A DNA stretch of 64,000 nucleotides, taken from Cyclobacterium sp. (lineage in GTDB: Bacteria; Bacteroidota; Bacteroidia; Cytophagales; Cyclobacteriaceae). The stretch is from contig NZ_JABURL010000097.1 of NCBI RefSeq assembly GCF_014762705.1, forward strand, positions 1-64,000, written 5' to 3'. A model generated the notes under the pieces. It worked only from the letters and a program-made list of their open reading frames with translations. It did not search any database and was not told the DNA's origin. The translations under genes and the position numbers were made by a program. Positions 46,740-56,196 of this stretch are shown here, piece after piece (within the stretch, counting starts at the first letter, position 1; each line of letters opens with the position of its first letter).

Positions 46740-48641
46740 TCAGGTAGATAAGGGTTGCAAAAGTATCAGTTCCTCCCAACTCAAACTACCCTCTTCAACT
46801 GCTTGCATTTTTTGATTTACCTTCTTCCGAAAAGCCCAAATTGTATTCCGGCCTAAATCAAGTACTTCTGACAATTCATCAAGGGTCATCTTGTCCTTTA
46901 CTGCCAGGGAAGCATAAAGGATATAAAATGCCTTTTCAAGAGGGAATTTAATACCATGAAAAATCGTACCAGCTGTTGCGGAATCAATGTGTCCGCAATG
47001 GGTGCATCTCCGTGAAAACCATTTTGGGCCTTTTCCGAATTTGGTTTTGCCGCATTGTCTGCACGAAAAACCTTTTCCCCATTTGAGGTCTTCCAAATAC
47101 CGGTAACAGGCCGATTGATCTGGGAAAATATTGGCGAATTCTTCCCGGGAAAGGGATTGCTGAGAAATTCGTGCCTTGTAAGAATCCCTGATGGAACTTT
47201 TTAATTTCCAATTGTCTTTGTCCAGTAGGGCATTTATTCTTTTGATCTCCCTATCCTTATCCTGCAATTGCCGGTTATAATGTTCGAGTAAACGGTTTTT
47301 TTCCTCCAATTCGGTAGTTCTGTCCTTTACCTTTGTTTCCAATTCCAGGTTTACCCTCTCCTTCAAGGCTATATTTTCTTTGTATTGATTCAAGGAACGC
47401 TTTAATGCTTTATCCCGTATTTCTTTCATAATTCGGATCCTGTCTCCCAGAGCAAAAGACAACAAGACCATCTCAACCAAAAAAGCAAAATGAAGGCTAT
47501 AGTAAACGATGATATGGTGTGGTATAATGGCGTAACTTGCCAGGACTTTTACCAATACTCCAGAAAACAAAACACCGTAGGCCATCACAAAAAATCGCGC
47601 TGCCTGAAAATTCCTTGACAACAAAAAAATGCCGGTAGAAAATATCAGTAGGAAAGGAATCAGATCAAAAAAGGAAATTTCAAAATAGGATTTATCAATC
47701 AACAGGCCTGTCATGAAAATCATGGATTTGAAAAACAATGAAAACCAAAGCAAATAATGAAAGGTTTTAGCCCTTCTACGGGTGTTTAAAAAGCGGATGG
47801 TAAACAGGACTGCCCAAAAAACAATAAAAAAACTAAATACACCATTCACAATAAAGTTCAATTCCGGCACCTGGGGCCAAAAATATTGGAAACCTATCCC
47901 ATCCAAACTCATGGCGTAAAATCCCACGCTCAGCAAGTATAAAATATAATAGATATATTTCATTTCCCTTACGGCCAGAAAAATAAGGAAATTGTAAAAG
48001 GCAATGATGAGAATCATGCCATAAAACAATCCATATAGAAAATATTCACTAAGGGCATAATGAATAAACCGGTGAAGTGAACGAACCGCGATGCGGACAT
48101 CGGCCTTCTGCGTGGAATTGATCTTAAAGTAAAAATTTTCAATTCTATCTAACTGGTTAGGGATTTCAAGTTGAAAATTTTTATGGTAGAAAAGTCGGTT
48201 GTTAAAGGGGAGGTCGTCCCCCATCAATCGCCGTTGATACATCCCGTTTTCATCCGGAAAATAGGCTTCTATCTTATCTATACTTTGATCATAAAACTCC
48301 AGCAACCACTTTTTTTCGCTATCTGGAAAATTGGCTATAGAGAGTTTAACCCAATAAGTATGACTGGTATTGAAATCATTTTTACTGAAATTTGCATCGA
48401 TTTTAAAATATTGCTGGAACTCCTCTTTGATGATGTCTTCAAATACCAGGGTGCCGGTTGTATCTTCAAAAAATTCAAGCTGATCTATGGCATATATTCT
48501 CTCATTCCAGTTGTCATCTATGGCTAATGTTGCCTCCCCTGAAATGCGCTGACTAATCCCGGATTCAGGAAATAGGAAAAAAAACATGAGGAGACAAATT
48601 TTCACAAAGAAAACCCTCCACAAAATAAATTGCCTGTTCAT
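46740..48641 (-). CDS. 7TM-DISM membrane sensor with C-terminal IS1595-type zinc ribbon and HTH
   Basis: 633 residues. A signal or membrane start (1-30) leads to an extracellular 7TMR-DISM sensory domain (about 40-190). Seven hydrophobic helices span about 198-400, and a coiled coil about 405-480. The C-terminus is not a kinase or cyclase. FANIFPDQSACYRYLEDLKW is followed by a four-Cys zinc ribbon (C527, C530, C546, C549), SATAGTIFHGIKFPLEKAFY, and an HTH (about 583-610, MTLDELSEVLDLGRNTIWAF). That block is the N-terminal recognition part of IS1595-family transposases; no DDE catalytic domain follows. Position directly upstream of SusC suggests it is the PUL's membrane-bound transcription regulator. 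Domain calls are by motif; DNA binding is inferred. Confidence 0.85.
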   Translation of the reverse strand: MNRQFILWRVFFVKICLLMFFFLFPESGISQRISGEATLAIDDNWNERIYAIDQLEFFEDTTGTLVFEDIIKEEFQQYFKIDANFSKNDFNTSHTYWVKLSIANFPDSEKKWLLEFYDQSIDKIEAYFPDENGMYQRRLMGDDLPFNNRLFYHKNFQLEIPNQLDRIENFYFKINSTQKADVRIAVRSLHRFIHYALSEYFLYGLFYGMILIIAFYNFLIFLAVREMKYIYYILYLLSVGFYAMSLDGIGFQYFWPQVPELNFIVNGVFSFFIVFWAVLFTIRFLNTRRRAKTFHYLLWFSLFFKSMIFMTGLLIDKSYFEISFFDLIPFLLIFSTGIFLLSRNFQAARFFVMAYGVLFSGVLVKVLASYAIIPHHIIVYYSLHFAFLVEMVLLSFALGDRIRIMKEIRDKALKRSLNQYKENIALKERVNLELETKVKDRTTELEEKNRLLEHYNRQLQDKDREIKRINALLDKDNWKLKSSIRDSYKARISQQSLSREEFANIFPDQSACYRYLEDLKWGKGFSCRQCGKTKFGKGPKWFSRRCTHCGHIDSATAGTIFHGIKFPLEKAFYILYASLAVKDKMTLDELSEVLDLGRNTIWAFRKKVNQKMQAVEEGSLSWEELILLQPLST

Positions 48642-48749
48642 ACCAGCACCTCTTTCTCAATTAACCAAATCCAGCTAAAAATCGGTTCCAATTTTAGAAA
48701 CCAACTAAAAAAGAATAAAATTCATGCCAGCAATTGTCCCAAAGCCTAA

Positions 48750-50183
48750 TTACCGTAAAATCCACCTGCTAAACCAATCATTTCGCCATCTCCTGGGTTT
48801 TACCTGCTCCTCGTCCATTTCGTAAGGAAGTACCCAGACCTGGCCTGCACTGTTGCCAAAATAAAGTTGGCTTTTACTGAATTCATTTGGATTTCCATCC
48901 GCCCAGAAATAATAAAAAGGATCCTGACCATCAACTACTTTTCTGATGTAGTTATGGTTTCTTTGGCTCCCCCTGGTTAAAGTTTTTGATTTAACCCACT
49001 TGCCTCCACCATCATTGCTGTTCCACATTTCTACCTCTCCACCAGCTCCCCATTCCTGTGGGCTGTCAGTCGTTGGACCAATTACCATCCAGTCATCCCC
49101 TGCCACCCAAAGACTTCCCATGTCATAGTTTTGATCCGATTCGGTAATGACATGGTCTTCCCATGAATTACCGTTCCAATGAACCACATGCCACTTCCTG
49201 CTCCCATTTTCAGGACCGGGTTGATGCCCTATTCCTTCCACATACAAAGCAATAGGATTACCTTCGGAATCAAAATTCACATCCTTTAAATACACATTCC
49301 TTTTTTGGCTGAAATACTCCATTACCAGCCCGGAGGAAGTCAAATTCACTACCGGAATTGCTACTTTGTTTCCTTGCACATCAGTCCATGTTTCTCCAAA
49401 ATCAGTGGTTTGAAAATAGTATAAATTGGTTCTGAGGTCTACATTTCCATTGGGATGCCAATTGCAGAAGAAACCAATTTTATTACCGCTTTGACCACTA
49501 ATCTGGTAATGCCCGCTATTGTCGTCACCATTTCTTTTTATGGCTACCAACTTTTGATCAGGAGACCAATTCATTCCATCGGCACTTGTTTCAAAATACA
49601 GCTCCCTAATGCCCGTATATTTGGTGAATAAATTGAGAAACCCCATTTCCGGAATATATTTGGGCTGAGGATAGGTCATTTCTTCCTCCGAAATCAGGTC
49701 AAAAGCATCAATTTTGTAGGGTTCCCTGCTTTTGTATTTAAAGCCCATCCTTCTTCTCCCTCTACCACTTACAAAAACCCATATATGACCCTCACTATCT
49801 AGTGACAGGCTGGGGTTGTCATGGGGATCATCCACCCCCATTTTATCATGAACGATCACAGGTTTGCTCACCATTCCTGTTTCATGATCAAACATGCCTA
49901 CCATACACAAAAGGTGTTTCTCACTTTCAGACCTGGTGCCCCCGTATACAAAAAAAGTCCGGTTGACCTCCGGCGCATGGATGGCAAGGGGAATATGCTT
50001 TGCAGTGTAAGTACCCAGGCCACCTGAGTATTTGTCTCCATAGGTGGAAAATTGACCCAGAGTAAACCAAATACCTTTGTACCCATCAACAGTGGGGAAT
50101 TTCTCCTGAGCAACCAATGGTTGCCCAAAAGAAAACAAAATAAAAAATAAGTTGGAAAGGATAAATTGGGTATGTCGCTTCAT
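48750..50183 (-). CDS. Secreted BNR_4-type propeller protein (possible polysaccharide lyase or hydrolase)
   Basis: 477 residues with a signal peptide ending about 25 (QPLVAQ). The family start GYKGIWFTLGQ...YGDKYSGGLGTYTAKHIPLA is characteristic of BNR_4 repeat proteins. Also present are DDPHDNPSLSLDSEGHIWVFVSGRG, IGFFCNWHPNGNVDLRTNLYYFQTTDFGETW and GSLWVAGDDWMVIGPT. Seven-bladed propellers of this family include ulvan-type lyases (PL24/PL25) and related enzymes acting on uronate- or rhamnose-containing polymers. Catalytic residues were not assigned, so lyase activity is an inference. It lies between the receiver gene and the PUL regulator. Confidence 0.8.
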   Translation of the reverse strand: MKRHTQFILSNLFFILFSFGQPLVAQEKFPTVDGYKGIWFTLGQFSTYGDKYSGGLGTYTAKHIPLAIHAPEVNRTFFVYGGTRSESEKHLLCMVGMFDHETGMVSKPVIVHDKMGVDDPHDNPSLSLDSEGHIWVFVSGRGRRRMGFKYKSREPYKIDAFDLISEEEMTYPQPKYIPEMGFLNLFTKYTGIRELYFETSADGMNWSPDQKLVAIKRNGDDNSGHYQISGQSGNKIGFFCNWHPNGNVDLRTNLYYFQTTDFGETWTDVQGNKVAIPVVNLTSSGLVMEYFSQKRNVYLKDVNFDSEGNPIALYVEGIGHQPGPENGSRKWHVVHWNGNSWEDHVITESDQNYDMGSLWVAGDDWMVIGPTTDSPQEWGAGGEVEMWNSNDGGGKWVKSKTLTRGSQRNHNYIRKVVDGQDPFYYFWADGNPNEFSKSQLYFGNSAGQVWVLPYEMDEEQVKPRRWRNDWFSRWILR

Positions 50184-50269
50184 GAGTTATTTTTTCAGTG
50201 AAGCACAAAAATAAATAAATTGTTGGATAATAATATCAGTTCATTTGAACCAGAAATTGGCAACCAGAC

Positions 50270-50650
50270 TTATAATTTGAATTTTTCTTTAAATTGACTG
50301 AAATCCTGAATACTGAATGGTTTTACCCAAAAATCAACCACTCGTTTATATTTATTAGCTTTGCGTTTGTCTGCAGCTTCAATGGAAGAAGTAATGATGA
50401 TCACCTCAATGTTTTGAGAAAGGTTCATGGCATCCAAAGTGTCCAAAACATCCCATCCTGATAAACCAGGCATATTGATGTCTAGAAACATGAGATAATC
50501 CTCATCAGGTAATGCATTGTCCGCAAGAAAACCTACAAGATCCTCTCCATTGTTGAAAGAGGTCACCTCATGGGTTATCCCGGCCTTTTCCATCAGTTTC
50601 TTCTGCAACAAGATAACAATGGGATCATCATCTACCAATAATATTTTCAC
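50270..50650 (-). CDS. Stand-alone response-regulator receiver protein
   Basis: 126-residue single CheY-like receiver domain. Acidic pocket residues are in LLVDDDP, the phosphoacceptor is Asp57 in LMFLDINMPG, Thr/Ser is in IIITSS, and the conserved Lys is in WVKPF. No output domain follows, so it acts through protein-protein contacts or phosphorelay. No histidine kinase gene lies in the window. Such lone receivers are common in Bacteroidota. Partner kinase unknown. Confidence 0.93.
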   Translation of the reverse strand: MKILLVDDDPIVILLQKKLMEKAGITHEVTSFNNGEDLVGFLADNALPDEDYLMFLDINMPGLSGWDVLDTLDAMNLSQNIEVIIITSSIEAADKRKANKYKRVVDFWVKPFSIQDFSQFKEKFKL

Positions 50651-50957
50651 TTTTAACCATTTAGCTTTAATATCTTTAACTTAAAAAGAGCAATAAATAC
50701 AATTTAACATGCTGAAAGGGCAATTGAAACAAAACAATTATTTGACATACATATTTATATATTTAAAATACATTTTTTCAAATGTAAAACAAGTAAAAGG
50801 ATTTAAAAATTAATTGCGCTAATATTTTCCGGAAATTTCTCCAAATCCATTTTATATGATATAAAATATTTATATGTTAATAAAAAAAGCCATTAACCGG
50901 AAGTTAATGGCTTTGCTAAATACTTTCATAACCTTAAAAGTGGGTAAAGAACGATAA
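50651..50957. other. AT-rich intergenic region with a terminator
   Basis: 307 bases. The right end contains the terminator of the long minus-strand operon (50882-50914). The left part is the leader of the receiver gene, AT-rich, without a convincing promoter match. Confidence 0.6.
50882..50914 (-). terminator. Terminator of the sulfatase/enolase operon
   Basis: AAAGCCATTAAC (50886-50897) pairs with GTTAATGGCTTT (50903-50914) over loop CGGAA. A7 on the left provides the U-run on the minus strand. It lies 43 bases past the enolase-superfamily stop. Confidence 0.92.
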
Positions 50958-52373
50958 TCAAATCTCAAACATTTTTTGATAATGCGGAATATTCGCCAAA
51001 ATCCCACCACTTTTTTGGTAAAATTCGGGACCTGTAGGGTACACACCATCTTTGGTTTGTACCCAGGGTGCATTTGCCATCGGATGGTAGCCAAGCATTT
51101 GATCCCAGTTTTTATAGTATTGGTGCCCATTTGTTTCCTGAAGACCCAGGTTCATGTCTGGAAAAGGAGCCAGCCTGGCAGCCACGTTTTTGTTCCAATC
51201 TACCAAAATGGGATTAACAGTAAGGTCGGCACAGAAACAAGGAACCTGCTTCTCATAGGCTGCCTGCACAATTTTCATCGTCATGCTCATTGTTTTGGCA
51301 ATGGCCTTAACCGCAATGGCCGAATACCCCTGTTCAATTCTTTGCAGGGCATCTTCCACCGTATGAGCACTTTCATCGGCAGCAATGCGTACTCCGAGGT
51401 CCCCCACATAGGTAGGATTATCCTCTCCAAAAGGTTCCTCGATTACCGCTATTTGTTCGAAGGCACCAATTTTTTTAGCATGGTCCAGAAACCTTTCCAG
51501 GGTTTCTTTCTTTTCGTAGCGCTCGTTCACATCAAAATAATAGGGAATTTTTCCGTTTTTGGTATAGGGTGTCTCAAGATGGCCCAGGGTTTTATGTACA
51601 GCCGTCAAAAATTCAATGTCCTTGGCAAGCATTTCCTTTTGGGTTCCCGCTGCCCCTGTCTTCAGTTTCATGATGAAATGTCCCTTATCTGCTGCTGCCT
51701 GTATGTCTTCGATAGATGCACCCACACTAAAAGAAGGAATGCTGGCCACCTTGTCATGTTTGTGGGATAATCCTGGCTTATAGGCATCAGGAATCATTTC
51801 ATCAAAGGTTTTCATTCCATTTTCAGCGCCAAAAAGGAGCCAGGCAGCATTGTCCACAGGTACCAATGCATTTAATGCAAAGGTTTTTTTCAGGTCGGGA
51901 TTATTTGTTATTTTTTTCCCATATGCATATACCTCGGGAAATATATCTTCCAATAAGGTCACAGGGTCCACAAAACTATTTCCTTTAATAATCTGCAAGG
52001 CTCTTTCTGTCATGGCGTACATCAGGGCATTCCCTCCAGTGGTGGAATGCGACTGAAATACAGCCTTATCAGACCACAAAGTCCCTTGCGTACCTATACC
52101 AATTTTCTCCATCCCGCTCTCAGACCGCATCAGTGCCAGGGTCTGCCATGCCTCTGTGATGGCGCTACCTTTAAACCGGTAAGGGTATAAGGGTTCCCTT
52201 TCAAAGTTAGAATCAGTATGGGTAACTTTAATCGTTTTCATCATTTTAAAATTTTTATCAGGTGTTCCCAGACTTATGGAAGGAGAAATGCCCAAACTTC
52301 CGGCGGCCAGGGCTAAACCGGACCGGCTTAAAAATGTACGTCTGCTCCATACTTGATTGTTGTTCAATTTCAT
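50958..52373 (-). CDS. Enolase-superfamily (mandelate racemase/muconate lactonizing) enzyme, Tat-like signal
   Basis: 471 residues. The N-terminus SRRTFLSRSGLALAAGSLG is Tat-like. The barrel carries catalytic-type residues KxK (HFIMKLKTGAAG), metal ligands in YYFDVNE, VIEEPF and RIAADES, and a late DLTVNPILVDWN region. The superfamily racemises or dehydrates acid sugars or cycloisomerises lactones; subgroup and substrate cannot be fixed by eye. It overlaps the upstream heme/propeller gene by 4 bases and ends the operon before the terminator. An acid-sugar role fits the sulfatase and lyase-like neighbours, but is inferred. Confidence 0.85.
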   Translation of the reverse strand: MKLNNNQVWSRRTFLSRSGLALAAGSLGISPSISLGTPDKNFKMMKTIKVTHTDSNFEREPLYPYRFKGSAITEAWQTLALMRSESGMEKIGIGTQGTLWSDKAVFQSHSTTGGNALMYAMTERALQIIKGNSFVDPVTLLEDIFPEVYAYGKKITNNPDLKKTFALNALVPVDNAAWLLFGAENGMKTFDEMIPDAYKPGLSHKHDKVASIPSFSVGASIEDIQAAADKGHFIMKLKTGAAGTQKEMLAKDIEFLTAVHKTLGHLETPYTKNGKIPYYFDVNERYEKKETLERFLDHAKKIGAFEQIAVIEEPFGEDNPTYVGDLGVRIAADESAHTVEDALQRIEQGYSAIAVKAIAKTMSMTMKIVQAAYEKQVPCFCADLTVNPILVDWNKNVAARLAPFPDMNLGLQETNGHQYYKNWDQMLGYHPMANAPWVQTKDGVYPTGPEFYQKSGGILANIPHYQKMFEI

Positions 52374-54712
52374 GGGTTTTTGGGGATTTGGTTAAGCGTA
52401 TACCAGGATTCTGAGGACCATAATGACTCACCTTCACTGCTTTTCAATGCTTCTGCAAGCTTGAAATAAATGACATGTTGCGGCTTTAGACCTGGAATAC
52501 TCAGATAAAGTTTCTTTCTATCGGAAGACCATTCCATTTTCTCGGGGATCAGTTCTACCTGATCAAGCTTTGGCCCGCCATAGGAGGCTGTAGGTTTATA
52601 CCTCCACTGTTCCAAATGTATCATCTCTCTATTGAAGTTGCTCAGGGCTACGGGACTTGTGAATTCAATCTCAAAACCATCGGGCTTTGCCCTTATTGCC
52701 AACATTTCAAAAGTATTTTTACCATTATATTTGATTTTTTCCAGCCCGAACTGGTTTTCTTTCCAACTCCAGCCTCCTACCATACCTACTTCTCCTACAT
52801 ATAATGCACCGTCTGGCCCCCATACCAATCGATTCACCCCTGCAGTGAATCCCTGGGAAAACCGGAATACGGCACCCTGGTATTGTCCGTTTATTTTCTC
52901 CAGAAAATCCCGCTTGATTCCTCCGTGTGTAACATCCCCATGCAGCATCTGGCCTTTATAAGGGCCATCTTTCATCAATACAGGCTCCGAAGGGGAATTA
53001 CCGATTTCCTTGTCGGGCAGCCAAATCGCAGGAGGTGCCATGGCAGGCGGGTCTTTTTCCTCTGCTGCCGAAAGTCCCCAGGCCATGCCGTTATAGGCTC
53101 CTTTTTGCACATGCAACAGTTTGTTGGCGGGCAGCCACTGACCCTGGTTGTCCGTTACAAAAAGCTCCGCATCCATTCCCAGACCTATCCCATTTGGCGT
53201 TCTTAGGCCATAATCCACCTGTTCGTAGCTACCATCCCTGCTAATTTTCAATGTCCTGCCCCTGTCGGGTAACTGCCTTTCGTTGGCCATCAGGCGCATG
53301 GCCATGGACAAGGTGATGTAAAAATGATTATCCTTATGCACCAATCCGAAGGCAAATTCATGGAAGTCATCTGTCACCCCCCAGGAATCACAAATCACCC
53401 GGTATTCATCAATGATGGCATCGCCGTTATGATCAATCAATTGGGTCAATTCATGCTTTTGCAAGACAAATATCTCTCCATCAACTACTTCTAAACCAAG
53501 TGGCTCCGCCAGACCCTCGGCTATGCGTTTGACGGATACCGCTGCAGGATCATCCTCCAAAACCCCATCAAGCAGGTAAAGTCCTCCTATCGAATCCCAG
53601 GTGCTGACCAATAAGCCGCCATCCGGTAAAAAAGCCAAACCCCCAACTCTGGGTTGAAAGTTTTCGTCATGCAGTGTAGTTAACTCATAGCTTGGATGTA
53701 CCCCCTCCAACGGCGCACCATGACCCGGGTTAAGCTTCTCTTCCTCTGCTTTTGAAGAAACGACTTGTCCTACCTGAAGCTGCTGTTTATCAACGGGTTC
53801 CTTTGGTTTGAAAGTAAAAATATAATCCAAAATGGTTTTTATCTCCTTTTCGGCCAGGTCGGGATGTGGATTCATCGGGGTATCCCCCCAGACACCTGCT
53901 CCACCTTCTTGTATTTTTTTGGCAAGCAAAGCGTAGGTCTCCTTGCCTTTGGAATATTGGGAAGCAATTTGCTCAAATGAAGGCCCGACCATGGCATTGT
54001 ATTCCTCATGGCAGGTATAGCAGTCGCTATTCTCCATCCATAAAATGCCCAAATGATCATAACTATCCCCAACTGCCGGCGGTTCCTGAACTGGTAATTC
54101 TTTGAAATAATCTGTAATATTGCTTCCATCCTGGATAGCATGTCGCTCCAGGCCGTTTTCACTAACCAACTCAATGGAGACGGCAGGGGGCTGACCATTC
54201 AAACTGAAAGATCTTTCAAAACCGGGTTTGCCACTAGCATCCCGCTTAAATTCGGGGCTTTCCTGCAGGGAAATAAGAGTTCCATCGTTGAGCAAAAATT
54301 CAAGATTGAGGGTGATTTTATTGTCCAGAAGCAAATAACCCTTGTATTGCAGGTCAAATGGAATTTCCTGTCCATTTTTCGAAATAACCCATTTTCCAGG
54401 CAATTCGTTTTCTTCATAATAGGCGGTTCCCCAACTGCTGGGCTGTATGTTTTTTTTGTTTGTAAATACGGTTCCTTCCATCAAAATCCCCCCTTTCCAA
54501 ACCTTATAAAGCTGACCTGTGGACAAATCATAGGCAGCGTAACAGGCTGAATCCAGTGCAAGGCTAAGCATTCGGGGTTTTCTATCCAAAACTGAACGGA
54601 AGGCCCAGGGATCCCTGGGCCGCTCGGGAGTTTCACTGCTTGTGGGCTGACAAGCGGACAGGGCCAGGCCAAGTAAGGCTACGATAAAAAGATGACAGCT
54701 TCTAAACATCAT
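52370..54712 (-). CDS. Cytochrome c/propeller dehydrogenase lipoprotein
   Basis: 780 residues. The lipobox is LSAC (Cys21). Residues about 30-200 are a beta-rich, unrecognised N-terminal domain. A class I cytochrome c segment follows, with heme motif CYTCH at 231-235 and a likely axial Met in GVWGDTPMNPHPDL. From about 345 a glucose/sorbosone dehydrogenase-type six-bladed propeller is seen (VGGLAFLPDGGLLVSTWDSI, GLEVVDGEIFVLQKHELTQL, YGLRTPNGIGLGMDAELFVT, WGPDGALYVGEVG). This matches the periplasmic 'PVC-type heme-binding' proteins that may oxidise sugars. It lies within the sulfatase operon and overlaps the enolase gene by 4 bases. Confidence 0.85.
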   Translation of the reverse strand: MMFRSCHLFIVALLGLALSACQPTSSETPERPRDPWAFRSVLDRKPRMLSLALDSACYAAYDLSTGQLYKVWKGGILMEGTVFTNKKNIQPSSWGTAYYEENELPGKWVISKNGQEIPFDLQYKGYLLLDNKITLNLEFLLNDGTLISLQESPEFKRDASGKPGFERSFSLNGQPPAVSIELVSENGLERHAIQDGSNITDYFKELPVQEPPAVGDSYDHLGILWMENSDCYTCHEEYNAMVGPSFEQIASQYSKGKETYALLAKKIQEGGAGVWGDTPMNPHPDLAEKEIKTILDYIFTFKPKEPVDKQQLQVGQVVSSKAEEEKLNPGHGAPLEGVHPSYELTTLHDENFQPRVGGLAFLPDGGLLVSTWDSIGGLYLLDGVLEDDPAAVSVKRIAEGLAEPLGLEVVDGEIFVLQKHELTQLIDHNGDAIIDEYRVICDSWGVTDDFHEFAFGLVHKDNHFYITLSMAMRLMANERQLPDRGRTLKISRDGSYEQVDYGLRTPNGIGLGMDAELFVTDNQGQWLPANKLLHVQKGAYNGMAWGLSAAEEKDPPAMAPPAIWLPDKEIGNSPSEPVLMKDGPYKGQMLHGDVTHGGIKRDFLEKINGQYQGAVFRFSQGFTAGVNRLVWGPDGALYVGEVGMVGGWSWKENQFGLEKIKYNGKNTFEMLAIRAKPDGFEIEFTSPVALSNFNREMIHLEQWRYKPTASYGGPKLDQVELIPEKMEWSSDRKKLYLSIPGLKPQHVIYFKLAEALKSSEGESLWSSESWYTLNQIPKNP

Positions 54713-54747
54713 TTATTTGAAAATCAACACTAATAAACTTTTTGGAA

Positions 54748-56196
54748 TCAGAAAGGCCCCTTTTCAGTTGTTTTCAAGGCATTGTCACCGCCTGGCATGG
54801 TTCCTCTAATTCTTTCAATATCGAGTGCTTTTCCTGTTTCTTTGTCATACCAGTCCGGGCTAAGGTTTTGTGGCAGGGAATCATCTGTTTCCTCAACCCA
54901 TTGATTCAGCACCCTTCTTAAATGATCCAATGCAAATTCAGCCTCTGCTGTGGCTGCCCTGTTTAGCCATAGTCCCGGATCTTCCCTGAGGAAGTAAAGT
55001 TCTTCATGCGGTCTGGGAGAAGCAAAAACATCTGCCTGAACCGGATTGAGGTTACCTTCATCCCTTTGCCGCTTCAAGTCTGCAAAAGCATCGCTGGCAT
55101 TGGAATCTGCAGGACCGGGATTACTGGATTGAGGCCGGTTGTTTCGTATAAACAGGAAATCCTTGCTTCTGACCATCCTTTCATGGGCTTCATGGTCATG
55201 CCAGTTATGTTCGGCAAATACATAGTTTCTGAAAGGTAAGCCGGGATTATGCAAAAGGGGTAAGAAACTTTTTCCCTGAAAATTATCTCCTATTGCTACT
55301 CCTGCCAAATCCAGAAAGGTGGGTGCCAGATCGATGCTACTGACCAAACTTTCCGAAACCTGTCCTCCTTTCGATATACCTTTGGGCCACCTTACAATCA
55401 AGGGAGATTTGATCCCGGAATCTATTAGCCTGGTCTTGCTTCGGGGAAAAGGCCTGCCATTGTCTGATAATACTACTATAATGGTATTTTCCAATACCCC
55501 TTGTTTATCCAGTTCCTTTTCCACCTTTCCAATATAATCGTCAAAGCGGGCAATTTCATCGTAATATTGTGCCAAATCCGCTCTGGTAGCTTCGGCATTA
55601 ACCAAATGTTTGGGTACATCAACACTGCTTTTGTCATGAGAGCCGGAAAAGTCATTGGTTCCCCAGGGCCGGTGGGCGTCCAGTGAAGCCAACCAAAGAA
55701 AGAAGGGCTTATCTTTAGGTCTTTCCTGCAGCAAAGGAACCCATTGTGCTTCTCCACCATCCCCTATTTGCGGCCCTTTATCATAAATGATATCAAAACC
55801 TCTCCTTGGTGCAGGGCCCATGTGCCATTTTCCAGATTGGCCTGTAAAGTATCCGGCCTCTTGCAATAATTCAGGAAAAGTAAGGATGGATTCCGGTAAA
55901 GGTGTATGCAATTCAGCTGCACCGGTATTGTGCGGGTACCTGCCTGAGATGATGCTGCAGCGGCTGGGACTGCAGGAGCTGGTGGTCAGGTAAAAATTAG
56001 AAAACATCAACCCTTCTTCTGCCATCCTGTCAATATTGGGAGATTTGACCTGAGTGTTTCCTGTTGCCCCCAGGTCTTCATACCCGATATCATCTGCAAT
56101 GATCATGATGATATTGGGTCTTGGGTCTTGTGCCCATGCAGCAGAAAAGCCATGGTCAAGCAGGAAAATAAATACCAATAGATATAACTGCTTCAT
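54748..56196 (-). CDS. Sulfatase (S1 type), secreted
   Basis: 482 residues with a signal peptide ending AWAQ (residue 23). Metal and substrate residues start [17 protein letters not shown]. The formylglycine site is Cys75 in C-S-P-S-R ([20 protein letters not shown]), so the canonical CxPxR motif is intact and the residue becomes formylglycine only after modification. GKWHMGP and [12 protein letters not shown] follow. It hydrolyses sulfate esters of polysaccharides; the exact S1 subfamily was not determined. It overlaps the upstream sulfatase by 4 bases and is encoded three genes from the formylglycine-generating enzyme. Confidence 0.93.
   Translation of the reverse strand: MKQLYLLVFIFLLDHGFSAAWAQDPRPNIIMIIADDIGYEDLGATGNTQVKSPNIDRMAEEGLMFSNFYLTTSSCSPSRCSIISGRYPHNTGAAELHTPLPESILTFPELLQEAGYFTGQSGKWHMGPAPRRGFDIIYDKGPQIGDGGEAQWVPLLQERPKDKPFFLWLASLDAHRPWGTNDFSGSHDKSSVDVPKHLVNAEATRADLAQYYDEIARFDDYIGKVEKELDKQGVLENTIIVVLSDNGRPFPRSKTRLIDSGIKSPLIVRWPKGISKGGQVSESLVSSIDLAPTFLDLAGVAIGDNFQGKSFLPLLHNPGLPFRNYVFAEHNWHDHEAHERMVRSKDFLFIRNNRPQSSNPGPADSNASDAFADLKRQRDEGNLNPVQADVFASPRPHEELYFLREDPGLWLNRAATAEAEFALDHLRRVLNQWVEETDDSLPQNLSPDWYDKETGKALDIERIRGTMPGGDNALKTTEKGPF

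Noticed and set aside
46740-47150. Inserted IS1595 element inside the regulator gene
   Set aside because: The transposase-like block is in frame with the sensor, lacks a catalytic domain and has no visible terminal repeats, so it is a domain fusion rather than an insertion.
50870-51130. 86-codon minus-strand frame at the enolase gene's 3' end
   Set aside because: Out-of-frame shadow of the enolase-superfamily gene crossing its terminator.
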